From assembly GCA_015489465.1 (NCBI GenBank), contig WFZS01000196.1:1-54844 (forward strand): DNA of 54,844 nt. The letters are read 5' to 3'. The notes under the pieces were generated by a model. That model saw nothing but the letters and a program-made list of their open reading frames with translations. It ran no database searches and was not told the DNA's origin. Position 1 is the stretch's first letter. Each line of letters opens with the position of its first letter. The position numbers were made by a program, and so were the translations under genes. Of this stretch, positions 1 to 8,511 are shown one piece after another. This DNA is from Bacteroidales bacterium. GTDB taxonomy: Bacteria > Bacteroidota > Bacteroidia > Bacteroidales > F082.

Positions 1-521
1 AATGTAAATTAACTTTAGTGAAAAGATAAAAAATGTTATTAACAGAAAGTTGAAAAAACCAAACTTTGTGTCAACCATATTTATGAATCGACACCGGCAA
101 AACTTTTAACGATTAACTGTTAACTTTTAAACTACTTTGAACAATATTGAACAACGCTGAACAACTCCAAACACCGTATTGAATATATCGAACGCTGAAT
201 ATCGATTAACGATTTAAGATTGATTGATTGAATGTTTGGATGATTGGAAAATCGTGACGTTGTGACGTTCACACCTTTGACCTTCAGACCTTTGACTTTA
301 GACCTTCCGACCTTACGCCCCGGCTTGTCACGCTGAGTGATGCGACCCCAAGGGAGCATCGTATCGAAGCGTGTGTGGGGAGGCAATTTCCTTACCCTGT
401 CACACGTTCGAGCACCTCAGTGTGACACCCCGCGCGCCGGCAAAACTATTAACGATTAACTGTTAATCTTTTAAACAATCTTCAACAATTCTGAACGACA
501 TTAAACGAAGAACAAAATAAC
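1..521. repeat. Intergenic repeat-rich region (no gene)
   Basis: No credible coding region is visible in these 521 bases. The stretch is built of short repeats. A block of about 55 bases beginning CCGGCAAAACT occurs at 94-150 and again, imperfectly, at 437-500; both copies share AACGATTAACTGTTAA followed by several GAAC/CAAC-type units. Bases 254-270 repeat GTGACGT. Bases 272-314 are a run of GACCTT/GACTTT units. Such decayed arrays are common between genes in Bacteroidota genomes. The folP gene reads into this region from the right and I see no clear terminator for it. Confidence 0.7.
326..427. repeat. Imperfect palindromic intergenic element (TGTCAC...GTGACA)
   Basis: TGTCACGCTGAG at 326-337 is the near-perfect inverted complement of CTCAGTGTGACA at 416-427 (one mismatch). 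Inside it, TGTCACAC at 398-405 pairs perfectly with GTGTGACA at 420-427. The interior also holds GTATCGAAGCGTGTG. The pattern resembles the dispersed 'TGTCACACTGAGC...TCGAAGTGTGACA' elements seen between genes in many Bacteroidota; that identification is from memory of the pattern, not a search. It probably folds as RNA or single-stranded DNA. Confidence 0.6.
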
Positions 522-1394
522 TTAACACATCGAAGAAATATATTTTTTATACAGTTCAACGGATTGCTTTGCTTCTTTTACATCATGAACCCTTAAAATA
601 TCGGCACCGTTCATCAAAGCAATGGTGTTTAACACCGTCGTACCGTTCAACGCTCCGGCGGGAAGAGTCCCCAAAACTTTATTTATCATTGATTTTCGCG
701 AGATACCAGCCAATACGGGATATCCATACGCTTTTATCTCTCCCAGCGATTTTAGAAGCACGTAGTTACAATCCAAGGACTTTCCGAAACCGAAACCCGG
801 ATCAAGGATAACTTTATCAAATCCAAGCTCTTTCAGTTTACCCAATCGTTCCTCGAAAAATTCCTTAACAACATCAGCAATATTTTTTTCAACGGGGTTT
901 TTCTGCATGTTTTCAGGTTTACCTTTAATATGCATCATAATATACGGCACATCAAGACCGGCAACGGTTTTGAACATCTCATCATCAAACGTACCCCCGG
1001 AAATGTCATTAATAATTCCCGCTCCTTCATTGATTGCAGCACGTGCAACTTCCGCCCTGAAAGTATCAACGGATATACAAATTTGAGGGAATTCTTTTTT
1101 TATTGATTTAACCGCATTTATCACCCTCTTCATCTCCTCTTTTTCGTCCACGAATTTTGCTCCGGGTCTTGTTGACATTCCGCCTACATCCACAATAGCT
1201 GCACCATCATTAATCATCATATCAACGGAATTCAAAACAGCTTTTTCAGTAAGATGTTTTCCCCCGTCGTAAAAAGAATCCGGCGTAACATTAAGTATCC
1301 CCATTATTAACGGCTCGTCAAACTTCATCAAATCGCCGTTACATTTTATACGGTTATTGCCGTTTGTATTAATTAGTTTATTTTTACGGTTCAT
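522..1394 (-). CDS. folP: Dihydropteroate synthase (FolP)
   Basis: This 290-residue protein condenses 6-hydroxymethyl-dihydropterin pyrophosphate with p-aminobenzoate to give dihydropteroate, the sulfonamide-sensitive step of cytoplasmic folate synthesis. The first family signature, IMGILNVTPDSFYDGG, lies near residues 30-45. The second, around GAAIVDVGGMSTRPGA, follows at about 64-79. ISVDTF, NDISGG, DPGFGFGKS and GISRKS complete the TIM-barrel motif set. The length is normal. The ATG at 1394 is favoured because a good -7 element (1414-1421) sits just upstream. The gene is divergent from the DUF1599 gene with only 46 bases between, so the two promoters face away from each other. Confidence 0.97.
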   Translation of the reverse strand: MNRKNKLINTNGNNRIKCNGDLMKFDEPLIMGILNVTPDSFYDGGKHLTEKAVLNSVDMMINDGAAIVDVGGMSTRPGAKFVDEKEEMKRVINAVKSIKKEFPQICISVDTFRAEVARAAINEGAGIINDISGGTFDDEMFKTVAGLDVPYIMMHIKGKPENMQKNPVEKNIADVVKEFFEERLGKLKELGFDKVILDPGFGFGKSLDCNYVLLKSLGEIKAYGYPVLAGISRKSMINKVLGTLPAGALNGTTVLNTIALMNGADILRVHDVKEAKQSVELYKKYISSMC

Positions 1395-1413
1395 TTTAAA
1401 ACTTTTTACAGGA

Positions 1414-1421
1414 CAAAGTTA
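1414..1421 (-). promoter_or_regulatory. folP promoter -7 element
   Basis: TAACTTTG on the minus strand matches the Bacteroidota -7 consensus TAnnTTTG. It ends 19 bases before the folP ATG, giving a leader of roughly 13-16 bases. No TTTG is seen at the expected -33 distance, where the divergent DUF1599 gene begins. Confidence 0.55.
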
Positions 1422-1440
1422 ACCATTAAGAATCATTATA

Positions 1441-1989
1441 ATGGAAAAAACCAAACAGCAATTCGAACAGGTTATCGACAAATGCAGAAAAGTATTTACC
1501 GACAAGCAAAAAGATTACGGAACGGCATGGCGGATACTTCGTCCCACAAGTCTTACCGACCAGATTTATATAAAAGCCAACAGGATAAGAAGCATTGAAG
1601 AAAAGGGTGTTCAAAAGGTTGAGGAAGGTAAAATTCCCGAATTTATCGGTATTGTAAACTATTCGGTTATGGCTCTTATCCAGTTGGAGTTGGGGGCTTC
1701 AAAATGTCCCGATTTATCAAATGAAGAAGCTCTGAAACTTTACAACAAACACATCTACGAATCCCGCGATTTGATGTTCAACAAAAACCATGATTACGGA
1801 GAAGCGTGGCGTAATATGAGAGTTTCATCGCTTACCGATATAATCTTAATGAAACTTTTGAGGATTAAACAGATAGAAGATAATCAAGGGAAAACTTTTG
1901 TTTCGGAAGGTCTTGATGCAAACTATCAGGATATAATAAACTACTCGCTGTTTGCACTCATAAAACTTATCTTGGAAAATGAAAAATAG
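1441..1989 (+). CDS. DUF1599 protein with two tandem copies of the domain
   Basis: This 182-residue soluble protein has no known function. It consists of two homologous halves. QKDYGTAWRILRPTSLTDQI (about 22-41) corresponds to NHDYGEAWRNMRVSSLTDII (about 116-135); each is followed by a K.xRI..IE segment (ANRIRSIEEKG and LLRIKQIEDNQG) and then by a helix with NYS.xALI (IVNYSVMALIQLE, IINYSLFALIKLI). The conserved D-Y-G-x-A-W-R core is the DUF1599 hallmark. There is no signal peptide. Next to folP and a DoxX/MauE-like gene this is a recurrent Bacteroidota neighbourhood. It overlaps the next gene by 11 bases, so translational coupling is likely. Confidence 0.85.
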   Translation: MEKTKQQFEQVIDKCRKVFTDKQKDYGTAWRILRPTSLTDQIYIKANRIRSIEEKGVQKVEEGKIPEFIGIVNYSVMALIQLELGASKCPDLSNEEALKLYNKHIYESRDLMFNKNHDYGEAWRNMRVSSLTDIILMKLLRIKQIEDNQGKTFVSEGLDANYQDIINYSLFALIKLILENEK

Positions 1990-3109
1990 CGACACCGGGA
2001 AAGAAAACGCTTTCATTAAATTTATAAGAATTCTTCTCGGTCTTACATTTATTTTTTCATCAACTGTAAAAGGTATCGATCCTGTCGGTACTTCATACAG
2101 GGTTGAAGATTACCTCTTGGCATACGGACTAACGGGGTTAACATCGTTAAGTTTAGCCATTGCAATTTTAGTTATAACATCGGAGTTTATTTTGGGTTTT
2201 GCCCTGCTTTTCAAACTAAAATACAAAACCGCATTACGATTTACATTGTTGCTAATGCTGTTTTTTACGGTAGTAACATGGTTTGATGCAAAATATAACC
2301 TTGTTCCCGATTGCGGTTGTTTCGGAGATGCCGTAAAACTTTCGAACCAAGCGACATTTTATAAAAATATCGTGCTGTTGGTAATGACTCTATTGCTGCT
2401 TGTTGTCAAAAAGGGAAAAACAAACCGCTTACCCTCGCTTATACAATACCTTATACTTCTTATTGCCTCCGTTCTTTTCGTAACATTTGAACTTTACAAT
2501 TACAATCACCTGCCCGTTTATGATTTCAGAGATTGGAAAACCGGCAAGGATATGAAGGTTAAAAACCTTGACAAGGAAAAGATCTATTTAACGTATAAAA
2601 ACAAAAAAACAGGCGAGGAAAAAGAATATCTTTCCCCCAATTACCCTTGGCAAGATTCCGCTTGGCGTGCCGATTGGACCTTTGTAGGCAAAAGAATAGA
2701 TGACTCGCAAGTTATAAAACCCCACAAGCTTGCCATAGAAGATAAACAAGGCAACGATGTAACGAAACAAGTGATTGAAAATCCGGGGTTTCAGATTGTT
2801 ATAATTTCGTACGATCTGACTGAAACAAACGGTGAAGGTATGATTAAAGCTACGGAACTTTACGATTCCGGAAAATTGAAAAATGTTTATTATGCACTTA
2901 TAACTGCTACCGAACCTAACGAAGTTGAAAAGTTTAAAAAACTTTACGATATTAACTTTCCGGTATATTTTGCCGACGAAACCGAACTCAAATCCGTTAT
3001 CAGGTCAAACCCCGGAATGATACTTCTGCATAACGGAGTTATATTAAAAAAATGGCATTTCAACGATTTTCCGGACGTAACGGAAATTAAAAAATTAATA
3101 ACCCGTTAA
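1979..3109 (+). CDS. MauE/DoxX-like membrane protein with C-terminal thioredoxin-like domain
   Basis: This 376-residue inner-membrane protein has an N-terminal MauE/DoxX-type four-helix bundle (about residues 12-150). The bundle holds a periplasmic-side PDCGCFGDAVKLS motif near 115-127, the redox-type Cys pair typical of this family. A fifth hydrophobic segment (about 155-172) leads into a hydrophilic region and a C-terminal thioredoxin-like fold (about 265-376: VIISYDLTET, FPVYFADE, GMILLHNGVIL). The thioredoxin-like part has no CxxC, so any redox activity would rest with the membrane CGC pair. It starts inside the end of the DUF1599 gene and is followed 4 bases later by a permease gene. The precise role is unknown; help with periplasmic disulphide or electron handling is an inference from the family. 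Confidence 0.8.
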   Translation: MKNSDTGKENAFIKFIRILLGLTFIFSSTVKGIDPVGTSYRVEDYLLAYGLTGLTSLSLAIAILVITSEFILGFALLFKLKYKTALRFTLLLMLFFTVVTWFDAKYNLVPDCGCFGDAVKLSNQATFYKNIVLLVMTLLLLVVKKGKTNRLPSLIQYLILLIASVLFVTFELYNYNHLPVYDFRDWKTGKDMKVKNLDKEKIYLTYKNKKTGEEKEYLSPNYPWQDSAWRADWTFVGKRIDDSQVIKPHKLAIEDKQGNDVTKQVIENPGFQIVIISYDLTETNGEGMIKATELYDSGKLKNVYYALITATEPNEVEKFKKLYDINFPVYFADETELKSVIRSNPGMILLHNGVILKKWHFNDFPDVTEIKKLITR

Positions 3110-3113
3110 TACA

Positions 3114-4193
3114 ATGTGGGCTTACTTTACAAGAAAAATACTATATGGTTTTTTAGTGCTTTGGGGAGTAATTACCATTGTATTTTTCCTGTTTAACATA
3201 TTGCCCGGCGACCCTTCGCGGATGCTGTTGGGACAACGGTCGGACATAGCGTCGGTTGAGGCCATTAAAAAAGATTTGGGGTTGGATAAACCGGTATATC
3301 TTCAATATCTTAATTTCTTAAACGACATCTCCCCTATCTCGTTACATAATATTAAAAACAAAGAAAGCTATTGGTACTTTGACAAAAGCAAATACCGAAA
3401 CGGCAAAATAATTCTCAGATTCGGAAAAACGGGTTTGGTATTAAAAAAACCGTATTTGCGCCGTTCGTACCAAAGTAAGAGGGAAGTTTCGGATATAATA
3501 GCCGAAGCCTTCCCAAAAACCCTTTTGCTGGCATCAACATCCATTCTTTTGGCAATGCTTCTGGGTGTAGTGCTGGGTATTATCTCGGCTTTGAAAAAGG
3601 ATAAGCCGGTTGACAGGTTTTTGATGGTTTTTTCCTCTTTGGGAATGTCTGTTCCTTCGTTTTTTTCGGCTATTTTGATGGCGTGGCTTTTTGCTTTTGT
3701 ACTTGGCAAATACACCGGCTTACCGATGTTCGGAAGTCTTTATTCCGTTGACGATTATACAGGTGAGGTTTATATAAATTTAAAAAACCTGATACTTCCG
3801 GCAGTAACATTGGGAATAAGACCGCTGGCAATCGTTATCAGTTTAACACGCAGTTCGTTGTTGGACGTTTTATCACAAGATTTTATAAGAACAGCCTACG
3901 CTAAAGGATTGAGTAAAAAAGCCATAATTTTCAAACATGCTCTCCGTAATGCTTTAAATCCGGTAATTACTGCCATTTCGGGATGGTTTGCCTCGTTGAT
4001 GGCAGGTGCCGTTTTTGTGGAATATGTTTTCGACTGGAAAGGTATTGGTGTAGTAATTGTCGATGCTCTCGAAAAATACGATTTACCGGTAATTATGGGT
4101 TCCGTTTTATTCATTTCGGTGGTATTGATTATAGTAAATATCCTGGTGGATTTAACTTATGCAATATTAGACCCACGTGTTAGTTACAGGTAA
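3114..4193 (+). CDS. ABC transporter permease, OppB/DppB family
   Basis: This 359-residue inner-membrane permease is of the peptide/nickel (Opp/Dpp) type. The N-terminal first helix is followed by the family sequence FNILPGDPSRMLLGQRSD. Five further helices follow, with the EAA loop that contacts the ATPase around AYAKGLSKKAIIFKHALRNA (near 262-281). A longer than usual periplasmic insertion (about 65-125) carries a charged, Tyr-rich stretch. OppB normally pairs with OppC, ATPases and a binding protein, and none is adjacent. It sits 4 bases after the MauE/DoxX-like gene and is probably co-transcribed with it. The substrate cannot be read from sequence. Confidence 0.9.
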   Translation: MWAYFTRKILYGFLVLWGVITIVFFLFNILPGDPSRMLLGQRSDIASVEAIKKDLGLDKPVYLQYLNFLNDISPISLHNIKNKESYWYFDKSKYRNGKIILRFGKTGLVLKKPYLRRSYQSKREVSDIIAEAFPKTLLLASTSILLAMLLGVVLGIISALKKDKPVDRFLMVFSSLGMSVPSFFSAILMAWLFAFVLGKYTGLPMFGSLYSVDDYTGEVYINLKNLILPAVTLGIRPLAIVISLTRSSLLDVLSQDFIRTAYAKGLSKKAIIFKHALRNALNPVITAISGWFASLMAGAVFVEYVFDWKGIGVVIVDALEKYDLPVIMGSVLFISVVLIIVNILVDLTYAILDPRVSYR

Positions 4194-4278
4194 ATCAATC
4201 TAAAAAACTTAAACCAATATTTGAAAATAATAAAGCCGTTTAAATATCAATATAAGGCGCAAAGCAATATTAACCTTC

Positions 4279-4908
4279 CTACTTTGCCAGATGAAAAGCA
4301 AGTTTAATTCCTTCAACAGCCATACCGGTTCCTATTATAGCCAAAATCAATCCCATAAGTTTATTGATAACAATCAACATACTTTTACCGAGTCTGTCAA
4401 CAAGTTTGCTGCCGTAAACAAACATAACGTAAGTCATAAAAGTAAGAATCCCGAACATAACTATAACAATAACAACCCTGACAGGTGAACTGTGGGACGA
4501 AAAGTTCATTGCCGTAACTATTGTTCCCGGTCCGGCAAGGATGGGAATAGCCAACGGAGAAATGGCAATATCATCTTGAGGTGCAGGTGTTATGGTTTTG
4601 CCATGATAATCGGATTTATTGCGCGACCGCAACATATCCAAACCGACAACAAAAACCAAATAACCGCCTGTTATCTTAAAAGCAGCTATGGAAATACCGA
4701 AAAGGTCGAAAATCAGCCTTCCGAATAATACAAATGATAAAACAATTAGAAAAGCTGCTATAGTCGCTTTACGTGCAACGGCTTTTTTATATTGTTCTTC
4801 AACATCACCGATAAGTCCCCAAAATATCGGTGCATTGGCAATAGGGTTCATAATGGCAAAAAAGCCCGTAAAAACCATTATGGCAAAAGAAACAAGTCCG
4901 GTTTCCAT
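4279..4908 (-). CDS. MarC family integral membrane protein (copy 1)
   Basis: This 209-residue protein has six predicted membrane helices and no signal peptide. The MarC hallmarks are NPIANAPIF near residues 21-29 in the first half and the inverted-repeat counterpart SPLAIPILAGPGTIVTAM in the second. MarC/UPF0056 proteins lie in the inner membrane. The original link to multiple antibiotic resistance was not upheld, so the function is open (amino-acid or small-molecule export has been suggested). A second, divergent member lies at 16882-17517. The gene stands alone, convergent with the OppB-type permease and divergent from the aminotransferase. Confidence 0.93.
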   Translation of the reverse strand: METGLVSFAIMVFTGFFAIMNPIANAPIFWGLIGDVEEQYKKAVARKATIAAFLIVLSFVLFGRLIFDLFGISIAAFKITGGYLVFVVGLDMLRSRNKSDYHGKTITPAPQDDIAISPLAIPILAGPGTIVTAMNFSSHSSPVRVVIVIVMFGILTFMTYVMFVYGSKLVDRLGKSMLIVINKLMGLILAIIGTGMAVEGIKLAFHLAK

Positions 4909-5003
4909 GAAGACATCTTTTTAATATTGCTAAATTAAAAAAATAAAAACTTATAAAAAGTTTATTAAGACCTAAAAGAAAAATCGCAAAGGTCAAAATT
5001 TGG

Positions 5004-5011
5004 TATTTTTA
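5004..5011 (+). promoter_or_regulatory. Variant -7 element before the aminotransferase gene
   Basis: TATTTTTA followed by CAAAAAATT lies 14 bases before the ATG. It departs from TAnnTTTG only in the last base. The same arrangement (TAnnTTTACAAAAAA, then 14-15 bases to the ATG counted from the C) occurs before the response regulator at 13242 and before rmuC at 21650, which suggests a real variant core promoter. Confidence 0.4.
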
Positions 5012-5025
5012 CAAAAAATTTAATA

Positions 5026-6252
5026 ATGAACAAGACAAACAGGCAGATTTTTCTTGAAAATATGGGACTACCTTCCATAGATCCCAATGCGTTGGAAATT
5101 ATTAAAGCCAGAGGTATTTATCTTTATACTGACAACGGAGATGTGTATATTGATTTGGTTTCGGGGGTATCGGTAAGTAATGTGGGACATCTCAATCCCA
5201 AAGTTGTAAAAGCTTTAAAAAAACAAGCCGGCGAATATATGCACCTTATGGTTTACGGAAAATACATCCAATCGCCACAAGTAAAATTTGCCAAACTTTT
5301 AACGGATAATCTTCCCGACAAATTAAACTCCGTATTTTATGTCAATTCGGGTAGCGAAGCCATAGAAGGAGCTTTAAAACTTGCAAAAAGAATAACCGGC
5401 AGATACGAAATAATATCCTTTAAAAATGCATACCACGGCAGTACCCACGGGGCTTTGAGTGTTCTGGGAAATGAAGAAATGAAATACGCTTTCCGTCCGT
5501 TGTTACCGGGAATAAAATTTCTTGATTTCAATAATTTCGAACAACTTGAACAAATTACGGAAAAAACCGCCTGTGTTGTAATAGAACCCGTACAAGCGGA
5601 AGCGGGAATAATACTCCCTGAAAAAAATTACCTGAAAGCTTTAAGAAAAAAATGTGATAAAACAGGTACCGTATTGATTTTTGACGAAGTACAGATGGGG
5701 TTTGGGAGGACGGGAAAGCTGTTCGCTTTTCAAAAATACGGCGTTGTACCGGATATCCTGTGCATAGCAAAAGGTATGGGAGGCGGCATGCCCATAGGAG
5801 CTTTTGTTTCCTCAAAAGAGAACATGCACAAGCTGACTTTTAATCCTCCCCTGGGACATATTACTACTTTTGGAGGTCACCCCGTATCGGCAGCTGCCGC
5901 ACTTGCCAGCTTAAATATTATTTTAAGAAAAAATCTCCCGAAAAAGGCGGAAAGAAAAGGTAAGAAAATTAAAAAAGCCATTGAAAACCACCCGGTAGTC
6001 AGGGAGGTACGACAGACGGGATTGATGCTTGGAGTTGAACTTAAAGAGGGTTATCCCGTTGAAGAGACGGTTGATATACTTAAAAACAACAAACTTATTG
6101 TAGATCAATTTTTGTTTAACGACAGAAGTTTCAGAATAGCACCCCCATTAACAATAACCGGAAAAGAAATTAACCTTATTATAAAACTAGTACTAAAATC
6201 ACTTGACGAACTTTACGAAAAATCAAAATCATGGGAAAAATCCACATCATAA
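5026..6252 (+). CDS. Class III PLP-dependent aminotransferase (acetylornithine/ornithine aminotransferase-like)
   Basis: This 408-residue cytoplasmic enzyme transfers an omega-amino group to 2-oxoglutarate using PLP. Class III features are the glycine-rich VNSGSEAIEGALKLA (phosphate site), LIFDEVQMGFGRTG with the PLP-nitrogen Asp, and CIAKGMGGGMPIGAF with the Schiff-base lysine at residue 249. It is closest in feel to acetylornithine/ornithine or 4-aminobutyrate aminotransferases, but no arginine-synthesis genes are adjacent, so the substrate is open. The last 22 bases overlap the start of the next gene, which carries an agmatine/peptidylarginine deiminase fold; a functional link through arginine-derived amines is conceivable but unproven. 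Confidence 0.9.
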   Translation: MNKTNRQIFLENMGLPSIDPNALEIIKARGIYLYTDNGDVYIDLVSGVSVSNVGHLNPKVVKALKKQAGEYMHLMVYGKYIQSPQVKFAKLLTDNLPDKLNSVFYVNSGSEAIEGALKLAKRITGRYEIISFKNAYHGSTHGALSVLGNEEMKYAFRPLLPGIKFLDFNNFEQLEQITEKTACVVIEPVQAEAGIILPEKNYLKALRKKCDKTGTVLIFDEVQMGFGRTGKLFAFQKYGVVPDILCIAKGMGGGMPIGAFVSSKENMHKLTFNPPLGHITTFGGHPVSAAAALASLNIILRKNLPKKAERKGKKIKKAIENHPVVREVRQTGLMLGVELKEGYPVEETVDILKNNKLIVDQFLFNDRSFRIAPPLTITGKEINLIIKLVLKSLDELYEKSKSWEKSTS

Positions 6253-7796
6253 TATTACTGACTTTAACTTATTTTACTTCATTAGGACAGGTTACCATAA
6301 CGGTACCGGCGGAATTTGAAAAAAACGAAAGCCTTTTACTGGCTTGGCCTTATGATAACAATACCGATACTGTCATTGCGTATATATCGAGTGTCGCATC
6401 GTCATACGGCACCGTAAATATTTTGTATAATGAGGATGCCGACACAAACAGTATGATCAATTTTCTTTCAAATACAGGCAACTACAATTCCGCTATAAGA
6501 TTTATAAAAGCTCCCCACCACTCTTTTGAAATAAGAAAAACAGGACCGGTAACGGGATATGGTATTTTCAATAACAATATGGAGCTATTTTTCGGCGACC
6601 CAGTAATTAATGGTCAACCCGTTGACGATTCATTACCTTATATGTTAAGTAACGATTTAAACGTTAATTACAATGCATTCGACCTTGTTTTTAATCCTTC
6701 CGAAATTATAACCGACGGCGATTTAAACGGTTTCGCTTCATCTGAAATATTGGAGCAAAATCCGGAATTGAGCCAAGATGAAGTTTTGATGAAACTGCAA
6801 CAATATTATAACATTGATAATTTCATTTTTCTTGACCTGCCGGAATCTTTAAAAAGCGTAAAAGAAAATATTAAAGAGTTCATAAACTTTCTTGACTACG
6901 AAACCGTGGTGATAACGCGTGTTCCGCAAACTTCAACTGCTTACGACTCCGTTGAAGCCATAGTACAAAAGGTTTCTTCGACACTTACCGCATTTTCCTC
7001 TCCGTTTAAAATAATAAGGGTTGATGCCGCTCCGTCTTCCGATAACGGCAATGTTTATAAATCGTACACAGGTTCATTAATGTTCAACGGATTGTTGGTA
7101 ATTCCTTCATACGGAAAATCTCAATACGACTCTAACGCTTACCGGCTTTATAAAGAAAATACCTATGGCTGCGATATTGAGATGATAAATATGCATAATT
7201 ATGAAAATCAAGGATACTCCGTTAGCACAATTACCAAAGAAATACCTCAACGAAAATTTTTGAGAATTAATCACAAAAAAATAGAAGGAGAAAACGAATA
7301 CGAGGGCAGCGATGTGGTAATACAATGTTTGACATCCTCTTCCGAACCGGTTGATAAAATGTGGCTCTACTACAAATTAAATTCCGACACTTCTTTTACC
7401 AAAACAACCGTTTATCTGGTGTGTCCCCAACATTACGGAGTCATACCGGGAGTTTCCGAAAGGGATACGGTGCATTATTACCTCGAAGCCATTACACAAT
7501 CGGGTTACAGCGTTACATATCCTGTTTCAGCACCAAAAGGATATTTTACCTTTTGGTTCAATACTTCATCAAAAATAAAGGAACATAACAATAATAAGAG
7601 AATAAAACTGTTCCCCAACCCTGCAAAAAATTTTATCATAACAAAATATAAAGGGGTTTTCATGATAAGAGATATTACGGGGAATATCGTTAAAAAAGGC
7701 ATTTCAAAAGGCAACATAGATTTAACTAACATAACACCCGGTGTTTATATATTTACAACACAATACGGCGAATCAATAAAGTTTATAAAAGAGTAA
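6231..7796 (+). CDS. Secreted agmatine/peptidylarginine deiminase-fold protein, catalytically degenerate, T9SS cargo
   Basis: This 521-residue protein has a signal peptide (cleavage near residues 18-20, TSLGQ), a PAD_porph/agmatine-deiminase domain (about 20-345), a spacer and a T9SS type A sorting domain (from about 460: IKLFPNPAKNF ... NITPGVYIF). The fold is recognisable from LLLAWPYDNN, APHHSFEIRKTGP, ITDGDLNG, FNGLLVIPSYG and the closing TITKEIP. All key catalytic positions appear lost. The Asp of the family 'RDxGP' is Lys103; the His and Asp of 'DGHID' are Asn213 and Lys215; and the nucleophilic Cys of 'HCIT' is Thr333. It is therefore probably a secreted pseudoenzyme, perhaps binding-only. 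The family includes the T9SS-secreted PPAD of Porphyromonas gingivalis. Confidence 0.85.
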   Translation: MGKIHIIILLTLTYFTSLGQVTITVPAEFEKNESLLLAWPYDNNTDTVIAYISSVASSYGTVNILYNEDADTNSMINFLSNTGNYNSAIRFIKAPHHSFEIRKTGPVTGYGIFNNNMELFFGDPVINGQPVDDSLPYMLSNDLNVNYNAFDLVFNPSEIITDGDLNGFASSEILEQNPELSQDEVLMKLQQYYNIDNFIFLDLPESLKSVKENIKEFINFLDYETVVITRVPQTSTAYDSVEAIVQKVSSTLTAFSSPFKIIRVDAAPSSDNGNVYKSYTGSLMFNGLLVIPSYGKSQYDSNAYRLYKENTYGCDIEMINMHNYENQGYSVSTITKEIPQRKFLRINHKKIEGENEYEGSDVVIQCLTSSSEPVDKMWLYYKLNSDTSFTKTTVYLVCPQHYGVIPGVSERDTVHYYLEAITQSGYSVTYPVSAPKGYFTFWFNTSSKIKEHNNNKRIKLFPNPAKNFIITKYKGVFMIRDITGNIVKKGISKGNIDLTNITPGVYIFTTQYGESIKFIKE

Positions 7797-7803
7797 TAAT
7801 AAA

Positions 7804-8487
7804 ATGCCTTTGTATAAATTACCGAAAGAACCTGTTTTTCCGGAGCCTGAAGAGGCTTTGGAAGGAGGTCTTTTGGCAATTGGCGGCGACCTTTGTCCGG
7901 AAAGATTGTTAAACGCATATGCAAGCGGGATTTTCCCCTGGTATTCTGAAAAAGACCCTATTATGTGGTGGTCACCCGACCCGAGAATGGTTCTTTTCCC
8001 GCACAAATTCAAAAGGCATAAAAATTTAAGACGAACTGTCAACAAAGGTATTTTTAAAGTTACAATAGACAGCGCTTTTGACGAAGTTATTGAAAATTGT
8101 GCGGAGTTACGTAAAAATCAAGATGAAGGGACATGGATAACGGATGATATGAAAAACGCATATAAGGAGTTACACAAAATGGGATTTGCACACTCCGTTG
8201 AAACATGGAAAGATACGGAACTTGTAGGAGGATTATACGGAGTATCACTGGGCGGGACGTTTTTCGGAGAATCTATGTTTCATAAAGTTAGCGACGCCTC
8301 CAAAGTTGCTTTATGGCACTTGGTGGACCTGTTGATAAAATGGGATTTCGATATGATAGATGCACAGCAAGAAACCCCTCACCTTAAAAGCTTGGGAGCC
8401 GAAGCGATAGAAAGGAAAAAATTTTTAACTTTGCTTAAACAGAGTATGGAGAAGCCCACATTAAGAGGCAAATGGGAAATTTCTTGA
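7804..8487 (+). CDS. aat: Leucyl/phenylalanyl-tRNA--protein transferase
   Basis: This 227-residue cytoplasmic enzyme transfers Leu or Phe from aminoacyl-tRNA to the N-terminal Lys or Arg of proteins, marking them for the bacterial N-degron pathway. Family motifs include GGLLAIGGDL, YASGIFPWYS, MWWSPDPRMVLFP, the central DEGTWITDDMKNAY and VGGLYGVSLGGTFFGESMF. The length is typical. The start codon lies 7 bases after the stop of the deiminase-fold gene, so the two may share a transcript. A guanine deaminase gene follows 24 bases downstream. Confidence 0.97.
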   Translation: MPLYKLPKEPVFPEPEEALEGGLLAIGGDLCPERLLNAYASGIFPWYSEKDPIMWWSPDPRMVLFPHKFKRHKNLRRTVNKGIFKVTIDSAFDEVIENCAELRKNQDEGTWITDDMKNAYKELHKMGFAHSVETWKDTELVGGLYGVSLGGTFFGESMFHKVSDASKVALWHLVDLLIKWDFDMIDAQQETPHLKSLGAEAIERKKFLTLLKQSMEKPTLRGKWEIS

Positions 8488-8511
8488 CGCACTGTTTTAA
8501 AAAATTTATTT

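Noticed and set aside
132-386. An 84-residue minus-strand reading frame in the first intergenic region
   Set aside because: It is a translation of the GACCTT-type repeats (KVKGLKVKG) and the palindromic element; it has no recognisable domain and no promoter or start context.
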